64,000 nt of DNA from JABDBL01 sp963845445. Lineage in GTDB: Bacteria; Cyanobacteriota; Vampirovibrionia; Obscuribacterales; Obscuribacteraceae. This document shows, piece by piece, positions 51,430 to 59,802 of this stretch; position 1 is the first letter of the stretch; each line of letters begins with the position of its first letter. The position numbers were made by a program, and so were the translations under genes. The notes beneath the pieces are model-generated. The model did not search any database. It worked only from the letters and a program-made list of their open reading frames with translations, and was not told the origin of the DNA. Location: positions 2,666,001 through 2,730,000 of the forward strand of contig CAWJSE010000002.1 of the NCBI GenBank assembly GCA_963845445.1, read 5' to 3'.

Positions 51430-53571
51430 TTAGGACTGGCTTTGTCCTTTGTAAGCATAAGTCATTATAAACAGGCAGGTATAGATACCAAAGGCAACCC
51501 AGCCAAGATTACTAATACCAAGGGGCATAGAAAGGTATTCCAAACAAACGCCAATTACGCCACCAATAAGATTAAAAGCAAGAGCGGTGCTTGAACTTTG
51601 CAAGTTTTTAAATAAAAGTGCGAATATTGTTGCTGCAAAAAACATTGGCAATAGATAAATGATAGTGCCAGCCAAAATCCCCATTTCCGTTCCTAGTTGA
51701 CCTAAATGTGACGGGTTTACGCTTTTGGCAATAATGACCAGAACCAAAAGGGCAGCTAACAAGTAACGGATATGTTGTTTGCCTAGTTTTGAGGCCAACC
51801 AGTTGGCGAACAAAACCATGACCATCACTCCAGAGATAACAATGCTATTCACAGTCCAGGTTGAGCCACAAAGCAAAGATAATTTAGACATGGCGAATAC
51901 TTCAAGGAGCATAAAGCCCATTCCTAGGGTGAGCATTTGCCAATTCAATAGCAATCTAGCGCCCGAGATAAATTGCGTAGCCACCGGTAGCAGGGCAATC
52001 AGCAATATCGAAAGAACTGGCAAAGCATAAAGTGACGACAGCTGTTTTTTAGGCAGGAATAAGAACGGCCAATCATCAGTTGATACAGGCACCGGAGAAT
52101 TTAGATTAACTTCCGCCCTTTTCATCATCTCAGGCAAGACTGATAACTTAGAGGGACTGACTCCCGGCCCAGCAAAAATACCACCAGATAACTGATCCGC
52201 ATAGATGTGATAACCATAAACAACACTCCTGGTAGCCGCTGCCAGAGTTTTACAATGCCTATCCCATAGCCATTCACCAGGAATAACAAACTGGTTGTAG
52301 ATGATGCCATTGGGAGTTAAGCAATTGGCAGCCTCATTCAAAGCCTCTTGGGTGAAAACATAATTGTCCATACGTAGAGAAGAAACTGACGAAAAAGCAG
52401 CATGACTATCAAGTGCTGCGAATATAATCAGATCATATTTTTTCTTGCAGTGCTTAAGAAAATTTCGGGCATCAGTCACATACGCTGTAACATTGGGAGC
52501 AGCATAAGGTTTTTCTGGATGCATCTCCTGTCCCAATTTGACAATGCAAGGATCAATTTCAACAGCGTCAACATGAGACTGGTTCGCCCTCAGAGCTGCC
52601 GCAATGTCTGATCCGGTGCCGCCACCAAGTATAAGCACATTTCCTGGCTTGTCTAATAATCTAAATGGTCCGCCACGCTCATCAAAAAAGGTTTGTTGTA
52701 TGCTCTTAGGAAACTTCTGTAGAGCAGCTGGACTACAGTCAAGTATTGATTGAAAAGAATCATAGTTTATATAAATATTATAGCCAAGCTGGCTACCCTT
52801 AAATGGTCCACCATTTTGGCGGTATCGTATTACATCGATTCGGTAATATGGTGACCAAACTGTCTTTACATAGTCGTCCCCATAAGTCTTGTGAGCCATA
52901 GCCGTTCCTAAGCCCAGCGAATAAGCCAGGCCCAGTACGACAATTCCGATCGCCACTGCGCGCTTTTCAATGGCAATATATAGAAGCCCGGCACATATAA
53001 GCCAAATACCAGGCGAAGTACGCAAGTAGCTCAGAACCGAAAACAAAATGATTCCCAGCAAGCCACCCAATATATTTATAGAGTATGCTTCCAATGAATT
53101 AAGCACGCCGAATAACTTGCCCATACGTTGACCAAGACCAACAAAGGTAGTGGCGCTTAGAACAAAAACGCCAAGCAGAATGGCTAGATTGCGCAGTGAT
53201 AGCCAAAAAAGTGACAAATGCTCATTGTTTGAGGCAATGCTTGTTCCCCATACCATAAACTGATCTGGATCAATAAAACTCAAATATGTCAGACCTAAAG
53301 GTAATGCCACCATTAGCAAGCCAGCTAAATAGAAAAAAGCCATTTGAGAAAAAGAGAAGACATCCCTTTTATTATTTGTCCAAATAAATCCAAGCCCCAG
53401 TCCAAGAAAAGCCGACATCAAGGGCAGATTTTTAAAATAAGCAAAAATCCTTATTTCAGTAGATAACCAACGAATAATAAGCAGTTCAGAAAATAAAGCA
53501 AGAATGCTTAAAAGTAAAAGTTGTCTTTGGGGACCACCTTGAAGCGATTTTATAATGCCTTCTGTTGTCAT
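51430..53571 (-). CDS. Membrane-fused spermine/spermidine-synthase-like protein
   Basis: A 713-residue protein with about seven N-terminal membrane helices (to about 230), a class I methyltransferase-like spermidine synthase domain (about 270-470) and a further five to six helices to the end. NVLILGGGTGSDIAAALRA and VDAVEIDPCIVKLGQ form the cofactor site. In the usual D(V/L)II-D-SSDP catalytic segment this protein reads YDLIIFAALDSHAAF: the first Asp is replaced by Ala, so normal putrescine aminopropylation is doubtful. A transport-coupled or altered reaction is possible. Confidence 0.8.
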   Translation of the reverse strand: MTTEGIIKSLQGGPQRQLLLLSILALFSELLIIRWLSTEIRIFAYFKNLPLMSAFLGLGLGFIWTNNKRDVFSFSQMAFFYLAGLLMVALPLGLTYLSFIDPDQFMVWGTSIASNNEHLSLFWLSLRNLAILLGVFVLSATTFVGLGQRMGKLFGVLNSLEAYSINILGGLLGIILFSVLSYLRTSPGIWLICAGLLYIAIEKRAVAIGIVVLGLAYSLGLGTAMAHKTYGDDYVKTVWSPYYRIDVIRYRQNGGPFKGSQLGYNIYINYDSFQSILDCSPAALQKFPKSIQQTFFDERGGPFRLLDKPGNVLILGGGTGSDIAAALRANQSHVDAVEIDPCIVKLGQEMHPEKPYAAPNVTAYVTDARNFLKHCKKKYDLIIFAALDSHAAFSSVSSLRMDNYVFTQEALNEAANCLTPNGIIYNQFVIPGEWLWDRHCKTLAAATRSVVYGYHIYADQLSGGIFAGPGVSPSKLSVLPEMMKRAEVNLNSPVPVSTDDWPFLFLPKKQLSSLYALPVLSILLIALLPVATQFISGARLLLNWQMLTLGMGFMLLEVFAMSKLSLLCGSTWTVNSIVISGVMVMVLFANWLASKLGKQHIRYLLAALLVLVIIAKSVNPSHLGQLGTEMGILAGTIIYLLPMFFAATIFALLFKNLQSSSTALAFNLIGGVIGVCLEYLSMPLGISNLGWVAFGIYTCLFIMTYAYKGQSQS

Positions 53572-53693
53572 GTAATAATGTCCCTCAGATCAATAAATCA
53601 ATGTAGTGTATGTCTATTGAAAATTCAAGATTTTATTAGTAACTCTAGAAAAAGCAAACATAACAGAGTGAAGTGGTATCAAGTTTACACCCT

Positions 53694-53712
53694 TGGCTCT
53701 TTCATAGAGCCA
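53694..53712. repeat. Short hairpin
   Basis: TGGCTCT (53694-53700) and AGAGCCA (53706-53712) form a perfect stem with a TTCAT loop, between the thioredoxin-like gene and the spermine-synthase-like gene. It may be part of a terminator pair with the AT-rich stem at 53753-53780. Confidence 0.4.
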
Positions 53713-53752
53713 GGAATAACCACATATGGTGCAAGCCTAACATCGATAAATC

Positions 53753-53780
53753 AAATCAAAAAACGCTTTTATTTTGATTT
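53753..53780 (-). terminator. AT-rich terminator-like stem after the thioredoxin-like gene
   Basis: AAATCAAAA (53753-53761) pairs with TTTTGATTT (53772-53780). On the minus strand the 3' arm and what follows are T-rich (GTTTTTTGATTTGATTT). It overlaps the corrected stop of the thioredoxin-like gene by two bases. Confidence 0.5.
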
Positions 53781-54287
53781 ATTGATGTTCTCCACCCTGT
53801 AAAGTCGCAACCATAGACTCTAGCCTGTCCTGAGGCAAAACTCCGCTCAATTTACCTTTTAGTTCCCCGCGATCAAATAGCAAAAAGTTGGCACGCTACC
53901 AACCTCATACTTATGAGCAAGCAAAATATTGTCCATCACATTCAACTTTGCCATAACCATTGAATCTTCATGCTTTTTGCCTACCGCTGCTACCAAAGGA
54001 ATCATTTGATCGCAGGCTTGATTATTCGGCACATAGCAGTCTACAAAAATGGGTTTTGCACTATTCAAAACTACTTGCTCAAAATTATTGGTATTTATGT
54101 TAGCAAAGGCAGCAAAATCGGGAAAATCGCGCCGATTAGTATTTGCACTCACTTCTTCTGAGCTAGCAGCCGCATTACTTTGGGCAGCGCTGCCTGAAGA
54201 GCTATTATTTGTTGGCTTTTGTTGCATACCATTAATAATGCTTCCCAGCACCAGGGCCACAATGAATGCTATTAAAAGCTCGCGCAC
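53779..54287 (-). CDS. Membrane-anchored thioredoxin-fold protein lacking CxxC, frameshifted
   Basis: A thioredoxin-like protein with an N-terminal anchor (MRELLIAFIVALVLGSIING) and a Ser/Asn/Ala-rich linker. The fold is visible (FVDCYVPNNQACDQMIPLVAAVGKK, YEVGSVPTF), but the WCGPC site reads PNNQAC, leaving a single Cys, so it is not a normal disulfide reductase. The open frame stops early at 53859; adding one T (A on the plus strand, run 53882-53886) restores the family ending PTFLLFDRGELKGKLSGVLP and extends it to 53779. It shares strand and region with trxA. Confidence 0.72.
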
Positions 54288-54354
54288 GAATTAAGAATCC
54301 TCCTGACTATTGACCTGTACTATTTAAGTAGGGCAAAGTCCAAGCTCCTAAGGA

Positions 54355-54678
54355 CTACATATGCTTATTAATGGCTGAAGTTAGGGTAGCTTTAGGTACA
54401 GCTCCTACTACTTGTTCTACTACTTGCCCGCTCTTGAAAAGATACAGGCTGGGTATACCCCGAATCGTATAAGCCTGGGCAGTTTTTGGATTCTCATCTG
54501 TATTCAGCTTGACCACTTTAAGGCGGCCAGCATATTCTTGAGATAAATCTTCAACTACCGGAGCTACAGCCTTACAAGGGCCACACCAAGGCGCCCAGAA
54601 GTCCACCAAAACGGGTACTTCAGCTTTTAATACTTCTTGTTCGAAGCTGCTATCGGTTACATTTGCCACAGAAGACAT
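54355..54678 (-). CDS. trxA: Thioredoxin
   Basis: A 107-residue thioredoxin with DFWAPWCGPCKAVAPVVEDLS, the cis-Pro motif RGIPSLYLF and normal length. It reduces protein disulfides in the cytoplasm. The start MSSVANVTDSSFE at 54678 is chosen because GGAGG lies 11 bases upstream; a longer frame reaching 54804 would add an unlikely 42-residue extension. It is divergent from the histidine kinase gene and lies 67 bp upstream of the anchored thioredoxin-like gene. Confidence 0.95.
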   Translation of the reverse strand: MSSVANVTDSSFEQEVLKAEVPVLVDFWAPWCGPCKAVAPVVEDLSQEYAGRLKVVKLNTDENPKTAQAYTIRGIPSLYLFKSGQVVEQVVGAVPKATLTSAINKHM

Positions 54679-54810
54679 TTTGTGAGGACCTCCAATTGTT
54701 TTTGCTAAATTAAACTTTCCCGCATAAAAGGCATTATAGTAAGACTTGTCAACTTGTTTTGATATTGGTGCACATATCTTAAGCTCTTTGTAGTAGAAAG
54801 ACAAAATATA

Positions 54811-56358
54811 TTGATGAATTTATTCGACTTCGTACCATTCAAGACTATATACCGTTGGTTTGTCAGAAGCCTGGCCAATCAATTGCTATTTAGTTATTTG
54901 CTAATAATTACCGTTTCATTGTTTGCAGTCAGCCTCTGGGCTCTATTTATGATTAAGACTGAATCAATGACCGATTTGCGCAATTCCTTGGAAGTCGAAG
55001 CAGTTCATTTAGCCCTGGAAATCGATAATGACTTAGCCCTGGATTCGCTACAAGCAAAAACACGAATTAAGACAGCTGTAGACCGCCACGCCAAAAACTT
55101 AAATGTTGCCATCACAGTTGTCAATGAAAGCGGCAATGTTTTGGCTGATTCAAGCGCCAACTTACAAAGAGGAAGCGGTGAAAACATTGCCAACCAGTCT
55201 GAAATTAATGATGCCTTAGCCGGCATCGTCGCCTTCTATACACGGCAGTCCCCCTCGACCAAAACAAACTGGTTTTACGTTGCCTATCCTGTGCGTTCAC
55301 TTGAGAGAAGTAGCGGAGTAATCAAAACTAGCGGGGTAATCAGAGTAGGGGTACCTTTAACCAGTGTTGAGCAAAGACTTCGTCACGATTTAATTGTTTT
55401 CTTGGAAATCATTTTGGCAACTGGCGCCATAACAGTATTGATCAGCCTTTGGCTGGCTAGACGGGTGAATAAGCCCTTGCAAGAAATGAGTACAATGGCC
55501 AGAAAAATTGCCGTCTCCGGTGACATTTCTGAATTCGTGCCCGTATTGAGAAGGGACGAAATTGGGGAATTAGGCTTATCCTTCAACCAGATGATTGGCA
55601 GATTGGCTGAACAAGAACGCATGAGGCAGGAGTTCCTAGCCAACGCCAGCCATGAATTAAAAACTCCCACCATGGCTATCGGCTCTGTGGTAGAAGCTCT
55701 CAGAGCCGGGGCTGCTGAAGATCCAATTATGAGAAGACAATTTTTAAATTCTCTTGAAAAATTGGTTGAAAGACAGTCTAGCTTATTGCAAGATTTGCTC
55801 GACATTACACGCTTAGACGGTCGCGGTGATACCGATGGGCAGCACGAGAAAGTAAATGTTCAGCAATTAATCCAGGACACAATTGAACAAATAAAAGACC
55901 AGGCAGAAAAGAAAAAAATCAAAATCTCAGTACAATGGCTGCCGGAAGGTCTTGATGGCAATAAACTAGCTGGCATGTCAGTGCTAGGTAATTATCTCCA
56001 GTTGCAACGCGCTTTGATAAATGTTCTAACCAATGCCATCAATTACAATCGTGAAGAAGGTTTAATCAAAATCACCCTGGCAGTGTCCGAGCACGAACAA
56101 ATCCAAATAAAAATAGAAGACACTGGCCCTGGCATTGATCCAGGAGATTTGCCGCACATATTTGAACGCTTTTATCGTGCTGATAAAGCTCGCAGTAGAG
56201 CTAGCGGAGGCACTGGACTGGGTTTAGCAATTACTCGTGAAATTATTGCCCGCCATCATGGCACTATTGCTGTTGATTCTACTTTAGGTAAAGGAAGTGT
56301 TTTCATAGTTAATTTGCCCATCTTCTTACCTGCTTTCGCTAGTGTAAATCAGGAATAA
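54811..56358 (+). CDS. Sensor histidine kinase
   Basis: A 515-residue PhoR/VicK-like kinase. Transmembrane helices lie at about 25-48 and 194-216, with a periplasmic sensor region between. HAMP (about 215-268) is followed by the HisKA domain with phospho-acceptor His281 in NASHELKTP, then the ATPase with RALINVLTNAINYN (N box), DTGPGIDPGDLPHIFERFYR (G1/F) and GTGLGLAITRE (G2). All kinase motifs are intact. No response regulator is in the window, so its partner is elsewhere. Confidence 0.95.
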   Translation: MMNLFDFVPFKTIYRWFVRSLANQLLFSYLLIITVSLFAVSLWALFMIKTESMTDLRNSLEVEAVHLALEIDNDLALDSLQAKTRIKTAVDRHAKNLNVAITVVNESGNVLADSSANLQRGSGENIANQSEINDALAGIVAFYTRQSPSTKTNWFYVAYPVRSLERSSGVIKTSGVIRVGVPLTSVEQRLRHDLIVFLEIILATGAITVLISLWLARRVNKPLQEMSTMARKIAVSGDISEFVPVLRRDEIGELGLSFNQMIGRLAEQERMRQEFLANASHELKTPTMAIGSVVEALRAGAAEDPIMRRQFLNSLEKLVERQSSLLQDLLDITRLDGRGDTDGQHEKVNVQQLIQDTIEQIKDQAEKKKIKISVQWLPEGLDGNKLAGMSVLGNYLQLQRALINVLTNAINYNREEGLIKITLAVSEHEQIQIKIEDTGPGIDPGDLPHIFERFYRADKARSRASGGTGLGLAITREIIARHHGTIAVDSTLGKGSVFIVNLPIFLPAFASVNQE

Positions 56359-56377
56359 AACACAAAAACAATTTTTA

Positions 56378-57664
56378 TTAGACTCGGCTTTCTGACCAGA
56401 ATTGCTTCAGAGCACAGGCTAAAAGAATTGCCATGAGCGCTGTAAAAAATAAATTGCCTCGCAGATCAAAATAATTTAGAAAATGAGCAACCCATGTGAG
56501 AACAGGCATTAAATAAAAAAGCCATTGCCACAAATTGAGACTGAATGATTGCTTTTCGAAAGCTGGATAAAAAGGCAAAGTCAGCAGAGCCGGCACAACA
56601 AGAAAAAGACAGTCGTGCGAGTGGGTATGCAAGCTAAATAATAGAGATCCTAAAACAACTGAAGCAATCATCCAATTAGTAGCTTGCCCTGATTTCGTTC
56701 CTTTTTTAAATCTGTATATGATAATTACCGCTAATACAATAAAAGCCAATGCCAAGAACATCAGACAAAGACGATACAACCACTGTTCTGATTGCAAGTG
56801 TGAAAAAAATGCCAGCAAACAATACATCGCATCTACATGCGTAGATTTAAGTGATGATTCACACTGCATCAGAGCAAAAGGGTAAGTAATAATGGCTTTT
56901 AGCCCAAAAACTAACACACAAACGAAAAAGAACACAATGTCCCAAGCTAAAGCAATAAAAAGCATGCGATAGCGTCCTAAACAGAAAGCGGGAATCAATA
57001 AACATGGAAAATATTGAGGTTTAATCACGCACAGAGCCAGAGCCAAACCAGCTATCATATCTCTACCCTTGAGCAATAAAGCAATATAAAAACAAAGCAA
57101 CCCTAAATAGAACCAAGACACTTGCCCTAATACTAGGGTGTTCCATGAAAACACCGATGCTAAGGTGCCAATCAATATTAGCCAGGTCATTTTCTTATTG
57201 CTTTGCGGCAGCGTTTTTACTGCAAACCAATATCCTGCCAGACCAAAACATAGATTAGTAAAATCAAAAAGTAAATGCGCTGAATCTATCGGCAACAAAG
57301 CGAAAGGAGCCATCAGCAAAAATACAAAAGGAGTAACTTGATTATAGAAATCTCCATTAGCAATTACACAGTGAGTGATATTCTCCAGAACTTGTTTTTG
57401 AATCTCCCAAGAATAAAATAGCTCTCTTGCTGGTGACAGCGTTATTTTGCCAGCTGTATACAAGCGCACAAAATCAGTAAATTGCAATGAGTTGCCGGTC
57501 GAAGTCGGAGGCAACGAAAGGCTATGAGCAAAATAAAGAGACAACAGCTGCACAAATAGACATATTGTCCACATAGCAAGCAGGCTTATATAACCGAATA
57601 TCATCAAACGAAGAATTTTCGTTCTTAATGGCCGAATAGAAAGATTCGCCTCCGGCTCTGTCAT
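56378..57664 (-). CDS. GT87-type (DUF2029) membrane glycosyltransferase
   Basis: A 428-residue polytopic protein with about ten hydrophobic helices. It resembles GT87/DUF2029 mannosyltransferases, which use polyprenyl-phosphate sugars on the outer face of the membrane: the YTAGKITLSPARELFY loop after the first helix and ALALCVIKPQYFPCLLIPAF are typical. Start chosen at MTEPEANLS (57664), with AAGGAA ahead of it; an upstream ATG at 57700 is possible. It follows the histidine kinase gene convergently. Substrate unknown. Confidence 0.72.
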   Translation of the reverse strand: MTEPEANLSIRPLRTKILRLMIFGYISLLAMWTICLFVQLLSLYFAHSLSLPPTSTGNSLQFTDFVRLYTAGKITLSPARELFYSWEIQKQVLENITHCVIANGDFYNQVTPFVFLLMAPFALLPIDSAHLLFDFTNLCFGLAGYWFAVKTLPQSNKKMTWLILIGTLASVFSWNTLVLGQVSWFYLGLLCFYIALLLKGRDMIAGLALALCVIKPQYFPCLLIPAFCLGRYRMLFIALAWDIVFFFVCVLVFGLKAIITYPFALMQCESSLKSTHVDAMYCLLAFFSHLQSEQWLYRLCLMFLALAFIVLAVIIIYRFKKGTKSGQATNWMIASVVLGSLLFSLHTHSHDCLFLVVPALLTLPFYPAFEKQSFSLNLWQWLFYLMPVLTWVAHFLNYFDLRGNLFFTALMAILLACALKQFWSESRV

Positions 57665-57827
57665 ATAAATTCCTTGCTTAGTGACAATTCGACGATGCAC
57701 CTCTAGAATAACCGATGACTTTCCCTGCCCGCAACATGCAAATTATTCTACGGCTTAATATTAGTCCAAGCGTTATGACACAATTGAAGGATCTCGCGAT
57801 TTAGTAATATGAAACGGCAGGATAAAA

Positions 57828-58118
57828 ATGACTATAATGCCTCATAACCCATTTAACTGGCTATTTGGAAAGCGCCCTGCAAAAGCTAAGCCAGCCAATA
57901 AAAATAGCGATCCAAAAGCCAAAAATATTGATCATCCGCTTGCTGAGACTTCCGATAACGAAAAACCTTGTTGTAGCGGGAAAGTGCATATAGCCTATAG
58001 AGGTGTCAGTGACGACCGCCTCTATTTATCTCCTGACAGAAAATGGCCAGAAATAAAATATTTTCGCCCCAAAGGCTTGCGAGCTTTTTGTGCAGACTGC
58101 CGCCGCAGAGTTTATTAA
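57828..58118 (+). CDS. Small putative zinc-binding protein
   Basis: A 96-residue unrecognised protein. The N-terminal half is Lys/Ala/Pro-rich, the C-terminal half compact: CCSGKVHIAYRGVSDDRLYLS, KWPEIKYFRPKGLRAFCADCRRRVY. Two Cys pairs (CC and CADC) suggest a zinc-ribbon. The second ATG (residue 4) may be the true start. It is the last gene before the GC-rich hairpin region. Confidence 0.5.
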   Translation: MTIMPHNPFNWLFGKRPAKAKPANKNSDPKAKNIDHPLAETSDNEKPCCSGKVHIAYRGVSDDRLYLSPDRKWPEIKYFRPKGLRAFCADCRRRVY

Positions 58119-58176
58119 CATAAAGAGTACCCGGCTGCCCACCAAAATTTAGTCATAAAAGAGCCGAAAAAACCGA

Positions 58177-58220
58177 AAGTCCGGGAGTAACAACGACATG
58201 ATCGTCGTACCACCGGACTT
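58177..58220. repeat. Compound hairpin 1 in GC-rich region
   Basis: AAGTCCGG (58177-58184) pairs with CCGGACTT (58213-58220), and inside it ACGAC pairs with GTCGT (around ATGATC). The whole 44-nt block could fold as a two-tier stem. It is part of a cluster of stems at 58177-58354 between the small zinc protein gene and the repeat protein gene. Confidence 0.65.
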
Positions 58221-58240
58221 CCTGGTTACAGCTTGTGGAA

Positions 58241-58273
58241 AGCGCCGGGCGAAGCAATGCTTTGCCCGGCGCT
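58241..58273. terminator. Strong GC-rich hairpin 2
   Basis: A 33-nt near-perfect palindrome: AGCGCCGGGC (58241-58250) against GCCCGGCGCT (58264-58273), extended inward by AAGCA/TGCTT. On the minus strand it is followed by TTTCC, so it may end the transcript of the repeat protein gene (stop at 58369). A weaker GC stem, GCGGAC with GTCCGC, spans 58324-58354. Confidence 0.6.
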
Positions 58274-58368
58274 CTGCTATCCCATGGTCAAGACCACAGG
58301 ACTGCCAGTTTTAGTCTTCCTGAGCGGACCGCAGGCTTTTCTTGCTCCGTCCGCATCTAGGACGGGCG

Positions 58369-59454
58369 CTATTGTCCGCCACGGCGGCGCCGCAAAAGCG
58401 GGCGCTCGATGACCTCAGGGGCCGGATCGGCAGCGGGAGTAGCAGCCCCACCCTCTGCAGCTCTCCTTCGCAAGAGGGCCTCGCCTATCGCACCGGGAGC
58501 AGGAGCGGCCGGCTGTTCAGTGGGAACAGCCGCAGCAATGGGCGGCGGTTGGACGCCCAGCGCAGCCGTCGGAATAGGAACCGAGCCCATCGGGGTGGGA
58601 AACCAGGTGTGATGAACACCTCCGATTACCACCGTGTTGTTGACGTTGCGGTTGACGCTGGTGTTGGCCGTTGTCGCCGTCGGTGCTCGAAGCCCGAACG
58701 CTGCATAATTGTTGACTGTGGCAGACCTGCTCCCACTCGCGGTAAGCTGTTTGCCATCTGCACCAGTAGCCGTAGCCGACCCACTCTTAGTGGCTGTCAT
58801 CGACCCGGGCTTCCGGTTGACTGTGGCAGACCTGCTCCCACTCGCGGTAAGCTGTTTGCCATCTGCACCAGTAGCCGTAGCCGACCCACTCTTAGTGGCT
58901 GTCGTCGACCCGGGCTTCCGGTTGACTGTGGCAGACTCGCTCCCACTCGCGGTAAGCTGTTTGCCATCTGCACCAATAGCCGTAGCCGACCCACTCTTAG
59001 TGGCTGTCGTCGACCCGGGCTTCCGGTTGACTGTGGCAGACTCGCTCCCACTCGCGGTAAGCTGTTTGCCATCTGCACCAGTAGCCGTAGCCGACCCACT
59101 CTTAGTGGCTGTCGTCGACCCGGGCTTCCGGTTGACTGTGGCAGACTCGCTCCCACTCGCGGTAAGCTGTTTGCCATCTGCACCAATAGCCGTAGCCGAC
59201 CCACTCTTAGTGGCTGTCGTCGACCCGGGCTTCCGGTTGACTGTGGCAGACTCGCTCCCACTCGCGGTAAGCTGTTTGCCATCTGCACCAATAGCCGTAG
59301 CCGACCCACTCTTAGTGGCTGTCGTCGACCCGGGCTTCCGGTTGACTGTGGCAGACTCGCTCCTGCTCGCTTTTGCAGACTTCTGCGCCATCGCATTAAT
59401 CGGCACGAGCCAGAGCAGAACCATCAAGGCGATCAGACACAGACACTTTCTCAT
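58369..59454 (-). CDS. Exported protein with six 35-residue tandem repeats
   Basis: A 361-residue protein. A signal peptide (MRKCLCLIALMVLLWLVPINAMAQ) is followed by six near-identical 35-residue units (SGSESATVNRKPGSTTATKS, then GSATAIGADGKQLTA) and a partial seventh, about residues 30-245. The C-terminal part (about 245-361) is Asn then Pro/Ala-rich with two LLRRR motifs and ends in Arg-rich RRRRGGQ. The minus strand is chosen because only it has a signal peptide; all other frames are open simply because the repeat length is a multiple of three. Base composition is much GC-richer than the neighbours. Function unknown. Confidence 0.75.
   Translation of the reverse strand: MRKCLCLIALMVLLWLVPINAMAQKSAKASRSESATVNRKPGSTTATKSGSATAIGADGKQLTASGSESATVNRKPGSTTATKSGSATAIGADGKQLTASGSESATVNRKPGSTTATKSGSATATGADGKQLTASGSESATVNRKPGSTTATKSGSATAIGADGKQLTASGSESATVNRKPGSTTATKSGSATATGADGKQLTASGSRSATVNRKPGSMTATKSGSATATGADGKQLTASGSRSATVNNYAAFGLRAPTATTANTSVNRNVNNTVVIGGVHHTWFPTPMGSVPIPTAALGVQPPPIAAAVPTEQPAAPAPGAIGEALLRRRAAEGGAATPAADPAPEVIERPLLRRRRGGQ
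58735..59365. repeat. 105-bp tandem repeat array
   Basis: Units recur every 105 bp (for example GGTTGACTGTGGCAGAC at 58815 and 58920) across six full copies and one partial copy. They are almost identical; the main differences are CTGCTCCC versus TCGCTCCC and ACCAATAGCC versus ACCAGTAGCC. This indicates recent expansion or conversion. The array codes for the repeats of the exported protein. Confidence 0.92.
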
Positions 59455-59802
59455 GCAACCGTCCTCTCAATCAACGAGCAATTTGAACCTTTGCGCACTG
59501 GGCGCAAAAAAGATTCAAACTCAGTACTGTCAAACTTCCTGTAACTACACTCTAAATCCATTTATATGCAAGGCTCTTAACTACTAACAAGAAATGGGTT
59601 TAAGAATCAAGATAAAAGTATCTATTATTATTCAGAGATAAATAATTCCCCTGACAGCTCGCGCTCGATCAGTCCTTTGTTACAGTCTTCTCTACGATAC
59701 ATACAGAGCGTTGAATCTTGACAACAATTTTGCAGATCAGCATATTAATTTCAGTATCTATGGCTAGCACGGCTAGCGCATCACTAATATTGTAGATATA
59801 TG

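Noticed and set aside
51264..51594. Overlapping small plus-strand open frames of 66-68 residues
   Set aside because: No ribosome binding site, odd composition, and overlap with the end of the spermine-synthase-like gene.
58342..59587. Long open frames on the plus strand and in a second minus frame over the 105-bp repeats
   Set aside because: The repeat length is a multiple of three, so a stop-free unit leaves frames open on both strands. Only the minus-strand frame 58369-59454 has a signal peptide.
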